Of a stretch of 64,000 nt of DNA, positions 11,849-23,503 are shown piece after piece. The DNA is from Anthopleura xanthogrammica. Lineage: Eukaryota > Cnidaria > Anthozoa > Actiniaria > Actiniidae. The stretch spans positions 8,872,170-8,936,169 of the forward strand of contig OZ025218.1 in the NCBI GenBank assembly GCA_964019055.1, read 5' to 3'. Position 1 is the first letter of the stretch. The number at the start of each line of letters is the position of its first letter. The notes under the pieces are model-generated. The model saw nothing but the letters and a program-made list of their open reading frames with translations. It was not told where the DNA came from and searched no databases. The translations under genes and the position numbers were made by a program.

Positions 11849-14800
11849 TTACATGATCATATCATGCATCATAAGATAGCCGGATAAGACTACTTATATT
11901 TGATATTTGATATATAATAATGTTTTGTAGCTGCACACAAGTACCTTATAGTCAGGATTATCCTTTCTTCCTTCCTTGCAGATGCAACGATCAAGAAAAC
12001 GCTGGGCAAACAAATAAAATATCAAAACAGTTGTACTCCGCAGAATTTCGGCAAGGGAAGCAAGGCTGGTGTGCGCTACAAATGCGCTGCAAAAGGTAAG
12101 GAAATTTATTTTACTTCGAAACGCGGGAAGTGGTTGCCCAGTTCTCCCGGGCCAGAGGCTCATGTATAAAGTGTTCGAAGGTGCGCACTTTACTCCCTCA
12201 AACTATCAGTGCTCCTCATTACGGGTATTTAAAGCTAAAGCTACACAGAACAGAGAGAAGTCGAAACATACGTGGAGATCCTGGCGATCGAACCGTGGAC
12301 CTCTTTCAAGACTCATGTGCGCAGTTGTCTCAAATTATGAGAAATCTTAGCAGTTTTAACAAGGGTTGAGAGAATGTCTTACCTTGGCTATCTCTGGCAT
12401 CTTTTCTATTAACAGTGCCATCTGACTGGGACAGCCTTTAGCAGGAGGCTTGAACATTTCTTGCCACCTAGAAATAAAAACAAGGTTTAACAATGACCTT
12501 GACAAGGATGCGCACTAATAAATACGTCAGTCTGCATTAATACGCAATCATATTAAAGTGCATATGAAGCGAACCGGTTTTCTTCTGATTATAATAGATT
12601 TATATCTTATTTAAACATCTGCAAAGTTTAACCGGGGTGAAAATAAATTTTAAGGCCCGATTTTTAAGCTCAAGCTCAAAGATAGCTTATCCAGAGTCAC
12701 TTTTTTGTCTGGAGACTGGGTCGAGTTTGTATGATCGTGACGTCACATTGGTTACAAAGCGTTCTTCATTGACAGCAACACAATAGGCTTTGCATAGCAA
12801 CAAGTAAACACGTAAATTTTGCAATTTAGGTGTCATATTTTTAAATAGGATCGAAACCTCGTTCGCTTCATATGCACTTTAATAAAGCATGCATGACAAG
12901 CATGCGCAACTGCTTTTAGGCATCTGCTATTCAACAAGTGCGGTCGCAACAACAGGCAATAAGAAAATGCAAGATGAACACGCGTAGTTGATATCAACCG
13001 TGCGTACTAACCAGCGTTACAAGCATGCGCAACACGTACACACAGAATGACTGACCTTCTATGGCTTGCTAATACTATAGCAATGTGTTTCTGATTGTTT
13101 TCTATAGCCATGTCCAGGACGTTTTTACTCAGTGTATTTTCGGTCAGCTCTTGCTCTTTATTGGAGATGAAATACTCGACTACATTAGCGTGACCAGCTT
13201 GAACAGCCAGGTGTAACGCAGTCTCCTGTAACGCAAAATATTTGATGAAGAATCTCAGTCACATTGTCCTTTATCATGATGCAATGGCAGCCATCTCATT
13301 AGCATAAACAAGAAAATAAATGTCTACAAAACAACAAACACCCCGACATGAAAGTAAATACTACCTATAAGCAGAACTATGCAGTACTGATTTGCTAAAT
13401 CTCTCATGAAAAGCCGCGCTGAAAGACAACGGCGCGCGCACGCTTTCTTTAATGAAATAATTGTACGTAACAAAGCATTACATCATAGTGGAATCATCGA
13501 GCAAACGTTTCATCTCGATCGGGCATGCGCAAGCAAGACCCTGTACGTGTGTAGAGTAAGTGTACCTTGTTCTTGTCCGTTAAGTTCAAGCAAAACAAGT
13601 TATCAGCGAGTAAATGTTCAACGATGTGAAGTGATCCTGCTTTAGCTGCTAGATGAAGCGGTGTTTGGCCTTTACTATCACTAGATATTAGGGAAAAAAA
13701 CAAAAAATTCTTATGAGCTAGCAAGGGCTTGTTCTATAGGAAAACCGCTATCAATCCCAACCTTGGGGTGAAAACAATGAAAAAATATTACCATCAAAAA
13801 GATTTAAATTCTCAAAATAAGAGCATCCTTTTGTTTTGATTTCCAGATTGGGAATATAATACTCAGTAGCCCAGTTCAAACGCCGATCTTCTCTTGCGCC
13901 GAACCTAAAGACATCCAAGAAGACTGCCTTATTATCCATTTTTTTTTCCATTGCATTTTGCTCATGAAAAGATCGACCTTTGAACTGCATTGGCCTTAGA
14001 CTTCATATCTATCTATCTTACCGTTGTAAACTTGCGCCATTTTGAAGTAGAAACTCAACAATATCAGCGTGACCGTTCTTAGCAGCGAGGTGTAACGGTG
14101 TTCTTTCGTTCTTATCCAGACTGTTAACCATGTGGGAATTCTCTCCATCGAGTAATAACTGGACTATCTTTATCCAACCATGGCTGTAAATTTATCAAGT
14201 AACATTTTAACATAACGAACCCGCGTTTGATAAAAGTCCAAAATGGTTCACGGCTGGGTGAGTTACATGAAAACGAGGCATCCAGGGACAAATTTACGAA
14301 TTTACAGTGTTATCATATGATTAATGTTGTGTTCCCGAATGTAAGAAAGAAAGAAAGACGTACCGAACAAGTATATACTTTGCATAGACACCGTATTTTT
14401 TCATCTTGCAATGATAGAGACATGTGAATAATTGTCCAAGGTGTTAAAAAAAGGTCTCTACCATTGCAAGCTCACCGTTCGTCTCGCCTCGATGCAAATG
14501 GCCGGCTACCTTTCGAGATGACGCAGGGAACTGTGAAGGTGACTATTGCAATACAATTGAAAGGTACGCTTTGTTTTTTCCTATATGATTCCCCATATTA
14601 GTTTAATGCATTACAGTGTTCCCTCACCTGACGGCCAAGTGCAGCGGTGTCTCCTCGTTAACATTCTGTACTCCTGCCAAAGAGTTTTTCTTTGACAAAA
14701 TGAGTTCTACATCCTGAAATAAATTAAATGTTGGATTTAACAACAAAACTACAAGGGAGTCAAGCCCAAACAATTGCATGATTAAAATCCAGATTAGATT

Positions 14801-17800
14801 GCTTGGGCTTCCTGTGGTATCATTGAGTTACGTCATTACCATGGGATATCCTCCTTTTGCAGCGTAATGTAGGGCTGTTAATCCTGTTTTATCTTTGTGC
14901 TTGAGGAGATCGATCTTATGCTGAAGAAAATTAGAAAACCTCCAAGTTATTAGATATCACCAGAAGATCTGCAATTATTGGTTTGCAATCATTCCCAAGA
15001 AGTAAAATAACAAAAGCCATGGCCGCCATGTTGGATGATATAACAAAAAAAATCATTTCGTAAAATTCTTCCAACATGGCCGCTATGACGTCGTGCTAAC
15101 GAGGAATAGGATCATACACACTTACAGTGACTGAAGTCATTACCCCGTGCGACGCGAGTTCACCCACACCCCCCCCCCCCCTTCCCATACACTTCTAAAA
15201 GTTATAAATGTTAGTTTTTAAGAGTGACATCAATGGTATGGAGAAACAACTTCCGGGTCCAAAACGAAAAGCAGTTCTATAATTAAAGATGTTTCTTAAT
15301 TTTTCTTCACGACAAGGTTTGTTTTCCAAAGTTCTAATTGAGCCTGATGCTGGCTCGCTTGTATTGCTTGGTTTGCTGCATTTTATTCAGTGTTGGTGGT
15401 GCATAGTGTTAGCGTCGTGTGGTGGTGGGACGAGGGGTTTCGAGTTTTTTCCCGCAACAACCGCAGACCGACAAGCAACGCAGGCTCAATTCTAACTTGC
15501 ACGCGTCGCGATCTTATAAAATGTCAAATCCAGTGGAACTCAGAACTACACCTACGTGCTCTCACACCCATCATATATATCAATCAAAAGGCTGCCTACC
15601 TTTAACAACAGCTTTAACGTACTGTGGTTCCCAATAGCCAGATGGATAACTGTCCTGTCACGTTGGTCAAGCAGGCTCAGGTCAGCGCCGTTTCTCAAAA
15701 GCACTTCAGTGGCTTCATTACAACCACGTGACACAGCCCACATTAATGGCGTCTTACCATTACGGTCTAGAATATTGATATCAATTTCCTTGAAAATAAA
15801 TGAAAAGAAAACGAAATTTAAAATTCAGTTACGAATTACTATAACCATGATTTTGGGTATGAATGACGAAATAAAAAGTGTGCAGCGTGCTGTGTGGTCT
15901 CATAATGCATGCGTTCCCAACCAATCAGAACGCGAGATTTATATAAGCACAGATACACGGTGCGAATTTTCATGCGACGCTCCATGCCACAACTCAAAAA
16001 AGAGAGATCATACCGCATGACCACGAAAACGTGCGAAACGAATTTTACTTTTGCGACGTCGCGCACGACTAACCTCACAATATCAACACAACGTTTCATA
16101 GATGGTCACACGGTGCGATCTCTAGTTTTTGCGACGTCGCAAGAAAAATCGCATCGTATATCCGCACGTTAATAGTTACTTTATGAAGAAGGTTTGGTAC
16201 TCTACCTGGTTAAGAAGAAGTGCAATGATGTCTGCTTGATCGTATTTCGCTGCTCTAAAAATACAAAATGATATTGCAATAATTATAATAATGTAAATAT
16301 TTGTAACTCAAATAATCTGATCGATATAACAAATTTCTATTGCACGACCTTGTTGCAGGAGTAGAAGCTGTTTCAGGTGCGGCAATACGAGAAACAAAAC
16401 TGTGTAACCTGTCGCACAACATTGTTGCGTTGCAAGCTGCAAAGTGAATGTTGCTCGTATTACCACACCGTGGAACAACAAAATTTTGTTGCGCGACTTC
16501 GTTGCAGGAGTAGAAGCTTTTTCTACTCTCTGCGGCAAAAAACGTTGCGCACGGGATGGTAATACGAGCAACATTCGCGCTGCAACTTGCAACGCAACAA
16601 TAATGCGCAACGAATTTAATGTTTTTTTAGCATGTATTACCGCATCCTTAACGATTTATTCGATTGAGTTGGTTACGACTTTTGTCTCATTCAGCGCGCA
16701 ACAATAAAAATAGTGTTATTGTCAACGACGAACGAGGACCGGATCATCGACACTCAGTATATTCTTTGTATCTGATAAATACTCACATGTGAAGACAGGT
16801 CAGTCCATTCTTATCAGCCATAGAATAGTCATAGATGTATGAACACGATTTGAGAATCATTGTCAGCATTTCAACTGGACCGAGGGCGCAAGCTAGGTGT
16901 ACAGCGGTTTTTCCATCTGATGGCTAAACATTGAAAAATTATAAATGATTTTAACACAAGCGATAAACGTGTGGATACACAGGGGACCCAATTCACCTGA
17001 TGTAACTACTCGCATGGGAAACGCCCTAAATAATCACAGATATCTAAGAGTTACTTTTCTGTTATGTGAGAGTTTGAAGGTTCTTTCTATTTTAAAGACA
17101 GGATTGATTGGAAGCTTGTAACCCCTCGTATCAAAATTCGCTTTTGAAATGTTTATAAGTAATATTGAGTATGTTGTACATAGGTATCATAGTTGCAAGA
17201 ATCAAAACGTTTCTTCTACGTATACATGATATTTCATATCCAAACTTTCGGACCCCTTGGCCCATCATCAGAAATTGAATGAAATTACATGTACAAATCT
17301 CAAGTCATAAAGAAAACAATACGTGACATTCTGTAGCACGCGCTCGATGCTAACCTAAAAAAAACGCAGTATTTCTTCATAAGAGGAAGATTATTTATAA
17401 ATATCTAGGAAAGATATGGCATGTCTAAAAATCTCGTGTATATTAACCTTAATTTTGTGCACTTGTGCTCCGTTCTCCATACACAGTTGTACAGCCTGTG
17501 GAAAATAATAATATACTAATTACCTTTTTTACGCAAGTGCTTTACTGAATAAACAATTGAATATGCACCCGTAATTTTAGCACTACAAACGCGAGTTATT
17601 AATATCATTGCTAATGATACCTGTAGACTGCGGCTACTGACAGCCAGGTGTAGCAAAGAGCTTGCAGCGTCATCCACATTGTACAGGAGTTTGTTTATAT
17701 CTGTTTCACCTGCTGTTGTGGTAATAAAAGTAAAGATGGATGAGGTTCAAAGAAGCGCGGAGGACCGTCAATACCTTATCGTGATGGAGCGGTGCGCCGA

Positions 17801-19445
17801 CCCTGCCGCGCCGTACGATGTTGTATTATGCAGATCTACTCTGAGTCACTATTTAGCATGACTGTACCTACCGTTACGTAAGAAACATTTCATGATCTCG
17901 TGGTTCCCCATTTGCGCGGCGTATGCGATAGCTATTTTATTGTGACTATCACGAAGAAAAACATCAGCGTCGTGGTTAATCTGAAAATCCAAATACGTAA
18001 TAGATGATTAAAAACATGACAAGACTTACTGCGCATGTCAATCAGCTGGCTAGAAAAGACCGCTGGTTTGTGTGACGCTACGATAACGTCATGAAAGGGT
18101 GAGCGCAACCAGCTTTCCTGGATTGATTAACTTATGAACTGACAGATACTAGTCTGATGGTCATTGATAGCTGCTATGATTTTGATTATTTCCTTTCAAA
18201 TATAAATATATAGTACCTATGTATAATGGGTAATTTTGCGATAAATTTGTTAATTTATTCTGATTGTTTTATCGTTTTTTCTGACATTGTTTGTTCTTTT
18301 GTTCTTTTTTTCTTTTGTTTGCTCGCTTGTTTTTGTTTTTGTTGTTGTTTTGTGTCGCTCCTTTTGAACATATTTATATCAATGAAATGATGCTAAAAGG
18401 TTCACATCCCCAATAAAGGAAAGATGAGGAAAGAGAAAACAAAAAGAGAAAATTAAAGAAAAGAAAGAAAAATATTTAGCATGCGCGCGCATAAAGACAG
18501 CCAATCAGATTCACTGAATTAAATAAAAAGAATGACGCAATCAATCGTAATGCGCGCGACTTAATTATGACGACACAATGCGTGGATAAACTTCAGTTCA
18601 AACAATTTTCATGAAACAACAGGTTTAAATGAGCTCTTGGCCAAGCTTGGTAGAATCCCGCGTTAAATATCGTCGGTGCAAAGAAACTCATGGATTTAAA
18701 AAGGAAGTCTGAGCTCTGTCGTTTTGGGAAAACATTTTCAACCAACAAACCATGCAAGCAGGCAGCGTCAACGAACGGTAATCAATAAGTTATAAGGTAA
18801 GTTATTTTCCTTTGGCTTTAGTAACTTGTATCCAATCGCAAATCTGTGATGCAATAGCGCAATTGTGCGAATTATATATTTTCTAACTTGCAGCAGGGAG
18901 ACGGTTTCATGTAGGACGTGATGTTTTCCCATTTTAGACCACGCGTCATTCTCTAGAGTATCATTTGTTTGTTTAACGGTTGCGCATGAAAAGACACATG
19001 ATATAACCCTTCTCAAAAGAATGACATGGGCTGAAATAGAAAAATATAGACCTTTTTAGCTTGGGCGTAATGTTTTCCTATTTCAGACGTGTCATTCTAT
19101 ACAACTTAAACAAAGAATCTTATTCTCTAGCACGTGGTCTGAAATGGGAAAGCATTACGCCCAAAGTAAAGAGAACTATTGATAGAAGGTATATATATAT
19201 ATATATCTATGTACCAGTTGTTTGCAGATGGTTGCATTGTTCGGGTTTTCGATCTGCGTCACGAGGTGTAGCGGTGTTGTTTTAGTTAATGGTCCACAAA
19301 GATCCACATCAATTTTAGGAGACTGCAACAACATCTAGAAAATATTATATATGTAATCAGTCTACATGAAAAGAGGTACCTAACCATGGATATGGTTTTT
19401 CATTATATAAGCGTAAAAATAGACGTACGGATCAAGACAGACAAG

Positions 19446-19491
<46 letters not shown>

Positions 19492-22400
19492 CAGACGGAC
19501 AGACACAGACACAGACACAGACAGACAGACACAGACAGACAGACACAGACAGACAGACACGGACAGACAGACACAGACAGACAGACACGGACAGACAGAC
19601 AGACTTACATTGACGAGAGCCACGTTGCCAGTTCTTACAGCAGCGTGTAACGGAGTTTCTCCTCGATCATCCAGTACATTAACATTAACCTTGCGATCAA
19701 GTAGAAAAGACACTGCCTCGATATTCTGTGACGAAGCCGCGCAGTGCAGGGGGGTCTTGCCGTATTCATCAGGGATATTCACGTCTGATAATGAAAATAT
19801 TTAATGCATGTGATTACTAGACAACCGTTCGTAGGAGGGGGAGGGGGAGGTGCATGGGTAGCCTGTGGTACGCTAAGGACAGGGGGCCATAGAATACTCA
19901 AGGTTCAGTTTTCTGTTGCTCAGGATTAGCCTCGATTTTTTGTAGAATATCAAGGTGTTCTAGTGAAGGTCCATGGAATTTCAAAAAGTTTGTATTGTTG
20001 AAGTTTCGCACCCTCAATTTACTTCACCGTTAGTATTTTTGAATATTTTGACACTGAAATGAGGCTAACCCTGAGTAAATGAGTCTGAAATCTAGGAACC
20101 CAGCGGTCTGTTTCATTTAACAATTTCTCGCTTTTTTCATTTAACTTAGCTGAATATGACTTTTCATAGCTAAAAATAGTTTGTACTCTAACTTACCATC
20201 AGAAATACTATATTTCCTGATTTCACTGATGTCTAGACCTTGAACTATAGCCACACTTAACATGTGAGCACGGGACTGTGGGAGAAGTCAAAAGTACATA
20301 TTAATAATATAACCGAACTCAACTAGGCTTAACAAAACTGATAAACATCTTTGCAGCTGTTATTGCGCAAGTAAAACAGAAAAAGCCATTACAGTAGATT
20401 TCGTGTTGATGGCGTTGCAGCACGCATTTTACTATTCTTCTTATCATACAAATGCTCAGACACGGCAATTTCACGGTTACGGTACGGTACGGTACGGTAC
20501 GGCACGGCACAACATAATTTCACGCACGTTCTCGGGAGGAAGAATTCGGCATCACTTCTGAGCTGATTGTGAGTAGAGTTTGTTTAGTGGGTTTTTCTCC
20601 GAGTTTTTGCCTATGGAAAAAGAGACAGGGATTCCAACATATAGAACACGGTCTCAGAAAATAAATGTAATTTATGCCAGTTGAGGCACGAAACTGCCAA
20701 AATATTTTTCATACCCAAGCTAGACCACAATGCACCATGTTCGCTATCTCAGAAAAGGTCTATGGAAAATGTAAAACTGCTTGGACTGCCTGTGGAAAAA
20801 GAGACAGGGATCCCAACATAGAACACGGTCGCAGAAAATAAAAGTAATTTATTTATATCTTATAATATTTTACTGGAACGGAACAGACGACTGAGGCAGG
20901 TGGAGCAAGGCATTTTGGGTATCAGTCAGATATTGGAATAAAAAGGTGACCGTTTAAATATGATTAAAGTTTGTACTAGCGACGCGAGCCGACGCAAGCA
21001 TAAACACAAAGCTAATGGAAAAAAAATCTTCTGTTCTCTTGCGCCGCTCATTTTCATAGTGAGAACATACACTAGCTTGGAGATGAGTCTGGTTGAGTCG
21101 CTAATGAGAACCAGGCTTGCTACACGGATCAATAAAATATTAAAACCCCAAAAGTTACAGCATTATATAGGCGGGAGCCGGACGGTATTGTACGCGGTCC
21201 CGAATTTTCCCCCAGTGTTTTTATAAGGGTTTTCTTTACGAGTCTGGTATTTCTGCGAACGTCTAAGTAAAATTCAAGAAAAGATAAAAAGAATGGGCTT
21301 GGCTGAAGTATGTAAATGTGTGTCTGACGGCGTAGTGGAGGCAAAATTATGATAAGAGTCAGTCTATGCTTTGTGCGTGTTCTCGAGAACCAGGAAGTAA
21401 AGACCTCCTAGAGAGTCCAAGTATAGCCTATACCAAGAGAGCATAAATAAGAAAGGGAAACTTCTTAATAGCGCGCGCCATGTGAATTCCAGGTTGGGCT
21501 ATTTTTAGCATCCACGTACTAACAATTTTCGCCATACTCTACTCCTGTGCGTCAAAAATTGTCTGCTTCATCCAAACGTACCTGGAAGTAGCGAAAGCAT
21601 GTAAAGATTTTTTGGGAAAAACCTTAAGTTTGCTTCTTTTTGAGTGTTCAATAGCCTCAGTCGTGTTTTATCAGAGAACAGAACATAGCCAATCCTGATC
21701 TTTTTGCTTTATCTAATAGATTTTGACGAAAAAAGTGAGAAAAATCGACGAAAAGTATGTTGTTTTTGAGCGAACGCGCACATCCACGCCATTAAAAATA
21801 TTACAAACCAAACGACTTTGGTAGCTAAAAATAGTACAACCGGGAATTCTCATGGCGCGCGCGGTATTTAAAAGAAGTTTCCCTCTATTATTTATGCTCT
21901 CTTGTCTATACTCAATCGGCGTAAGAAACTGCGGTCACACACACACAAAAAAGAGATGCATTGGCTATAATTAATAACTATACATCCAAGATGGTTTTTC
22001 TCTTGGTACTCTGTTTTCTCCCTCCACGAAAACCAACATTTGGTTTATTCTGGTTCATTTGTTTTTCTAGTCTCTCCTGCTCTCCTCACATAATTTTATT
22101 ACCGCGACAACTTCAGCTATACAAAACACTATTTTAAAACACCATATTTATTTTAAAAAAAGAAGAATTTTTAGTGTTTTTAAAAGAATTTAGTATTCAA
22201 AAGATGATTTTTTTTTTTGCAATATATAATCCAATTAAAAAGAAATGTCAACGTCAAAATAAAACTTTGAGAAATAGGTTAATTACTATATTCTTGAACC
22301 AGCTGTGGATAGCCAAGTTGCCCCCTAGTTTGCCTATTCATTATTACAATGCCCGTTCATAAAAGAGCTTATCTAAGCCCGGACTCCCGCTCCTAGTTAG

Positions 22401-23503
22401 AACGCTTTCGTTATTACGTATACATAGGTTTAGAAGAATTAAATAGAAGACTCGAAGTTTTAATGATGTGCTTTTTTTCACAGCAAGTACTAAGCCAAAC
22501 TGTCTATAAATTTTTAAAACAGTATTTGCGCTGTACAGGCCTTATTGGTCTTTGCCCTGTCTCAGTATTAACTGTATTAACTGAAAATGCTAACATCTCC
22601 TAATAGAGGGATCTCGTGTTACAAGTAAGAGTAAATATGGCTAAAAAACATTAGCCTGCGTAGCAGTCGTTTGGGTTTTTCCCCCGCTGCTTGACAATGT
22701 TAAAAAAGCGAAACTTGGGGGTGGGGGCGGCGAGTGAGGATAAAGAGTTTTTTTACGCGGCCATAACCACAACCAACGAACAAACCATGCCAGAAGAACT
22801 AACGCGAACCGCCTGCTATGCAGGCTAGACAATATTAAAAAGGCTAAAAAATATCTATATGTCCTTAGGGAAAAATGGCTAATTATTTGGAAATTTCGGG
22901 CAAATTGATGAAAATTGTCCCTTTAACTTTCTTCGAAGATCATTATCTATACATTGCTAATGGTTTTAAATCGTCGAACTTGGACACATGCTGCGCTGAA
23001 AGCATGTCGTAAACAAGATTTTTCTCGTTAAAACAAGCTCGATTTCCGTTTGCCATTTTCAATTTTTGCGAGGTTTGCCACAGGTGATACTGGTAGTATA
23101 GCATTTTTAAAGTACTTATATCGAATAGTTCTTAATACTTAGAAACTTTTGTTTACCGAGAATCAAAGGGCATGTTATTAATTACACGTAAAACTGACAA
23201 TCGATAATTATGCTGATTAAACATGAGCAGTTCGTATTAATTACTACGATAACCAAGACTTACCTTTTTTCTTCCATATTGCTTCTTGTATTGAAGAACT
23301 CTTGCATGTTCACACGACCCGTGGTTGTTCACGGACTCGTCGACTGTTTTATCCTGCGATGCTTTGACACTCGCTCGATTAAAGTACGTCTCTCCTCGGT
23401 CCAATTCTTGTACACAAGTCTGTTCGAGTATTGTCTTGAAGGCTTCACTTAAGCTTTGTTTTGCAGGTTCTTGGTCGATTCTGTACAAGAAATGGCTTGC
23501 CAT
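3560..23503 (-). CDS. TRPA-type (ankyrin) transient receptor potential cation channel, 30 coding exons
   Basis: Plasma-membrane non-selective cation channel; TRPA proteins sense chemical irritants, oxidants or temperature. Exons (high to low): 23503-23264, 20275-20197, 19784-19609, 19334-19215, 17980-17872, 17709-17621, 17495-17448, 16923-16787, 16254-16206, 15788-15600, 14920-14840, 14713-14628, 14183-14022, 13680-13566, 13225-13056, 12467-12383, 12001-11945, 11589-11509, 10535-10465, 10375-10255, 9771-9718, 9372-9271, 8088-7931, 7542-7482, 7222-7154, 6818-6645, 6268-6200, 6111-6001, 5731-5634, 3698-3560. All junctions are GT-AG and phases agree, giving 1099 aa (human TRPA1 is about 1119). 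About 14 ankyrin repeats (residues ~107-600, TPLHLAA-type motifs), pre-S1 linker, S1-S6, pore motif LMGEVNY, post-S6 [10 protein letters not shown], then a C-terminal coiled coil. ATG at 23503 is the first in frame after an upstream TGA; the link from exon 1 to exon 2 (3-kb intron, phase 0) is least certain. The human reactive cysteines of the linker are not conserved here. Confidence 0.9.
3753..5094. mobile_element. Mutator-like (MULE-type) non-autonomous transposon with long TIRs and 9-bp target duplication
   Basis: A 1342-bp element begins ACAGGGAGCCCGGC and ends GCCGGGCTCCCTGT. The inverted similarity continues inward for roughly 230-250 bp on each side, through TGCCGCATTCAATATTC, GATAACCGTTGGTAACG and CAAAAGAAGAGAAGGGACG. 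It is flanked by the 9-bp direct repeat GGTCTGACA (3744-3752 and 5095-5103). It sits inside another repeat whose uninterrupted copies (for example 19042-19170) read straight through this site, so the duplication is supported independently. The interior carries a broken PIF1 helicase fragment. It lies in the last intron of the TRPA gene. Long TIRs with 9-bp duplications are characteristic of Mutator-like elements; no transposase is present. Confidence 0.82.
4396..4789 (+). pseudogene. Captured, degraded PIF1-family helicase fragment inside the MULE
   Basis: The 73-codon frame at 4396-4617 has a Walker A-type [10 protein letters not shown] followed by a stretch ending [10 protein letters not shown], the N-terminal ATPase pattern of PIF1-like DNA helicases (also the helicase type of Helitrons). 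A +2 frame continues as GVGALHFF, resembling the family's LHxF motif, so a frameshift lies near 4570. A second piece at 4691-4789 reads [19 protein letters not shown], matching the family's RQ-containing motif. The residues before the P-loop and everything between the two pieces (including Walker B) are missing. Nonfunctional. Whether it was captured from a Helitron, a host gene or a cDNA cannot be told from the window. Confidence 0.7.
5842..5987. repeat. Near-perfect 57-bp-arm palindrome
   Basis: AGGCCTTTTCTGAGTTCG at the left returns inverted at the right end, with arms continuing through CAGAATGCATTGTGG and TTGGGTACAAAC. Lies in the TRPA intron between exons 28 and 29. A related half-copy is at 20700-20760. 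Confidence 0.8.
6431..6592. repeat. 57-bp minisatellite, about 3 copies
   Basis: Unit starts recur at 6431, 6488 and 6545. Each contains CTGACTT(A/T)GATCAGCCC followed by GTTTCAGGGT. Lies just beyond the pore exon of TRPA, in the intron between exons 26 and 27. Confidence 0.85.
6835..7035. repeat. MITE family F2 copy
   Basis: Family marked by GTAATGTTTTCCCATTTCAG, GACCACGTGTCATTCTC and AAGAATAAGATTCTTTG, with inverted outer ends (AGACCTTTTTAGCTT and a GTAAAGAGGTTT-type end). Other copies: 3700-3752 plus 5095-5130 (split by the MULE), 10845-10930 plus 11327-11400 (split by another element), 18920-19016 and 19042-19170. Contains no gene; the intronic position in TRPA is shared by all copies seen. 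Confidence 0.75.
8146..8856. mobile_element. Foldback element with ~190-bp inverted arms and microsatellite core
   Basis: Left arm 8146-8340 and right arm 8660-8856 are near-perfect inverted copies, sharing ATTGTTTACGTTTGTTTC, GAGCTTTCGCACTTCTAG and GATCTACGTGTATAAACAG. The core holds a (CATT)n/(CATACATT)n tract at 8341-8500. The 12-bp AAGATAACTCTT occurs just outside the right arm (from 8855) and about 30 bp outside the left arm (ending 8115), possibly a long target duplication with an extra insertion at the left. It lies upstream, on the minus strand, of the exon at 8088-7931. Confidence 0.8.
8960..9145. repeat. 92-bp tandem duplication
   Basis: Two copies of a unit containing GGAAACATACGGTACT, CAGCACGTACACGGTACG and CATTGAAATGGCTTCCCA, offset by 92 bp. 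Degraded relatives appear near 360-480 and 60215-60460. Confidence 0.8.
10029..10206. mobile_element. MITE with TA flanks (Tc1/mariner-type)
   Basis: Inverted ends CAGTGCAAATCAAAAAACCG and its near-complement ending GATTCGCACTG, with inner arm GGCACCTAGAAATATT, are flanked by TA on both sides. TA duplication is typical of Tc1/mariner-derived MITEs. No transposase. Confidence 0.75.
10845..11400. mobile_element. Foldback element (10931-11326) nested in an F2 MITE copy
   Basis: The inner element begins AGTCATTTGAAAAAAGG and ends in its inverse (CCTTTTTTCAAATGACT-like); arms pair for roughly 80 bp, including TGTCACTGACCGGC and CATACTCC segments. It interrupts an F2 repeat: 10845-10930 is the left part, 11327-11400 the right part. 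A target duplication was not clear. It lies in the TRPA intron next to the short exon 18, which made that exon easy to miss. Confidence 0.75.
11814..11848. repeat. (GTT)n microsatellite
   Basis: Eleven or so GTT units in a TRPA intron. Confidence 0.95.
14402..14549. repeat. MITE family F1, truncated copy
   Basis: Begins at the inner TTGCAATGATAGAG arm and continues to the GGGAACTGTGAAGG terminus; the left outer arm is missing. In the TRPA intron between exons 12 and 13. Confidence 0.7.
15021..15086. repeat. Short palindrome, GCCGCCATGTTGGA family
   Basis: GCCGCCATGTTGGA at the left pairs with TCCAACATGGCCGC at the right. Further members at 27716-27786 and 27884-27966. The 14-bp poly(C) just downstream (about 15168-15181) is a separate simple repeat. 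Confidence 0.65.
16330..16620. repeat. Inverted repeat with GTTGCAGGAGTAGAAG motifs
   Basis: Contains two copies of TTGTTGCAGGAGTAGAAG-like sequence and inverted GTTGCG(T)TGCAA segments forming a complex palindrome. A related copy lies at 31860-32060 in a DNAAF1 intron. ORFs on both strands here are by-products of the repeat. Confidence 0.65.
18920..19170. repeat. Two adjacent F2 MITE copies
   Basis: A partial copy at 18920-19016 (GTTTTCCCATTTTAGACC) and a complete one at 19042-19170 with both inverted ends (AGACCTTTTTAGCTTGGG ... AAAGCATTACGCCC). The complete copy shows the uninterrupted target into which the MULE at 3753-5094 inserted. Confidence 0.8.
19439..19608. repeat. (CAGA)n compound microsatellite abutting a splice donor
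   Basis: About 170 bp of CAGA/CAGACA repeats. On the minus strand the array starts within the donor of TRPA exon 3: exon end, GTAAG, then TCTG repeats. Confidence 0.95.
20476..20513. repeat. (GGTAC)n pentanucleotide repeat
   Basis: Four to six units of GGTAC drifting to GGCAC, in the first TRPA intron. Confidence 0.85.
20609..20856. repeat. Direct repeat, 179-bp spacing
   Basis: About 68 bp containing AAAAAGAGACAGGGAT and AGAACACGGTC is present at 20609-20676 and again at 20788-20856. Between them is a half-copy of the 5842-5987 palindrome family. Confidence 0.75.
21430..21912. mobile_element. Non-autonomous TIR element
   Basis: Left end ATACCAAGAGAGCATAAATA and right end (inverse of ATAGACAAGAGAGCATAAAT) continue inward through GGGAAACTTCTT and a GCGCGC-rich CATGTGAATTCC segment, giving arms of about 75 bp. 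No ORF of note inside. In the first TRPA intron. Confidence 0.75.
21990..22075 (+). mobile_element. SINE core fragment
   Basis: TTTTCTCTTGGTACTCTG followed by CGAAAACCAACATTTGG matches, as I remember it, the core found in many coral and anemone SINEs. The longer copy at 55525-55795 shares the core but not the head seen here. Low identity; fragment only. Confidence 0.45.
22650..22830. repeat. Inverted repeat with GCCTGCTATGCAGGC-type ends
   Basis: AGCCTGCGTAGCAG at the left and CCTGCTATGCAGGCTAG at the right are inverted relatives. A solitary CCTGCTATGCAGGCTATG end occurs again near 34500. The rest of 21915-23260 is AT-rich first-intron sequence without features. Confidence 0.55.

Noticed and set aside
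15556..16020. 154-aa plus-strand ORF
   Set aside because: Antisense to the TRPA ankyrin exon at 15788-15600 and continuing into intron; no domain.
19380..19613. Cys/Val/Ser-rich and Thr/Asp/Arg-rich ORFs
   Set aside because: Translations of the CAGA microsatellite; only the upstream part, on the minus strand, is a real TRPA exon.
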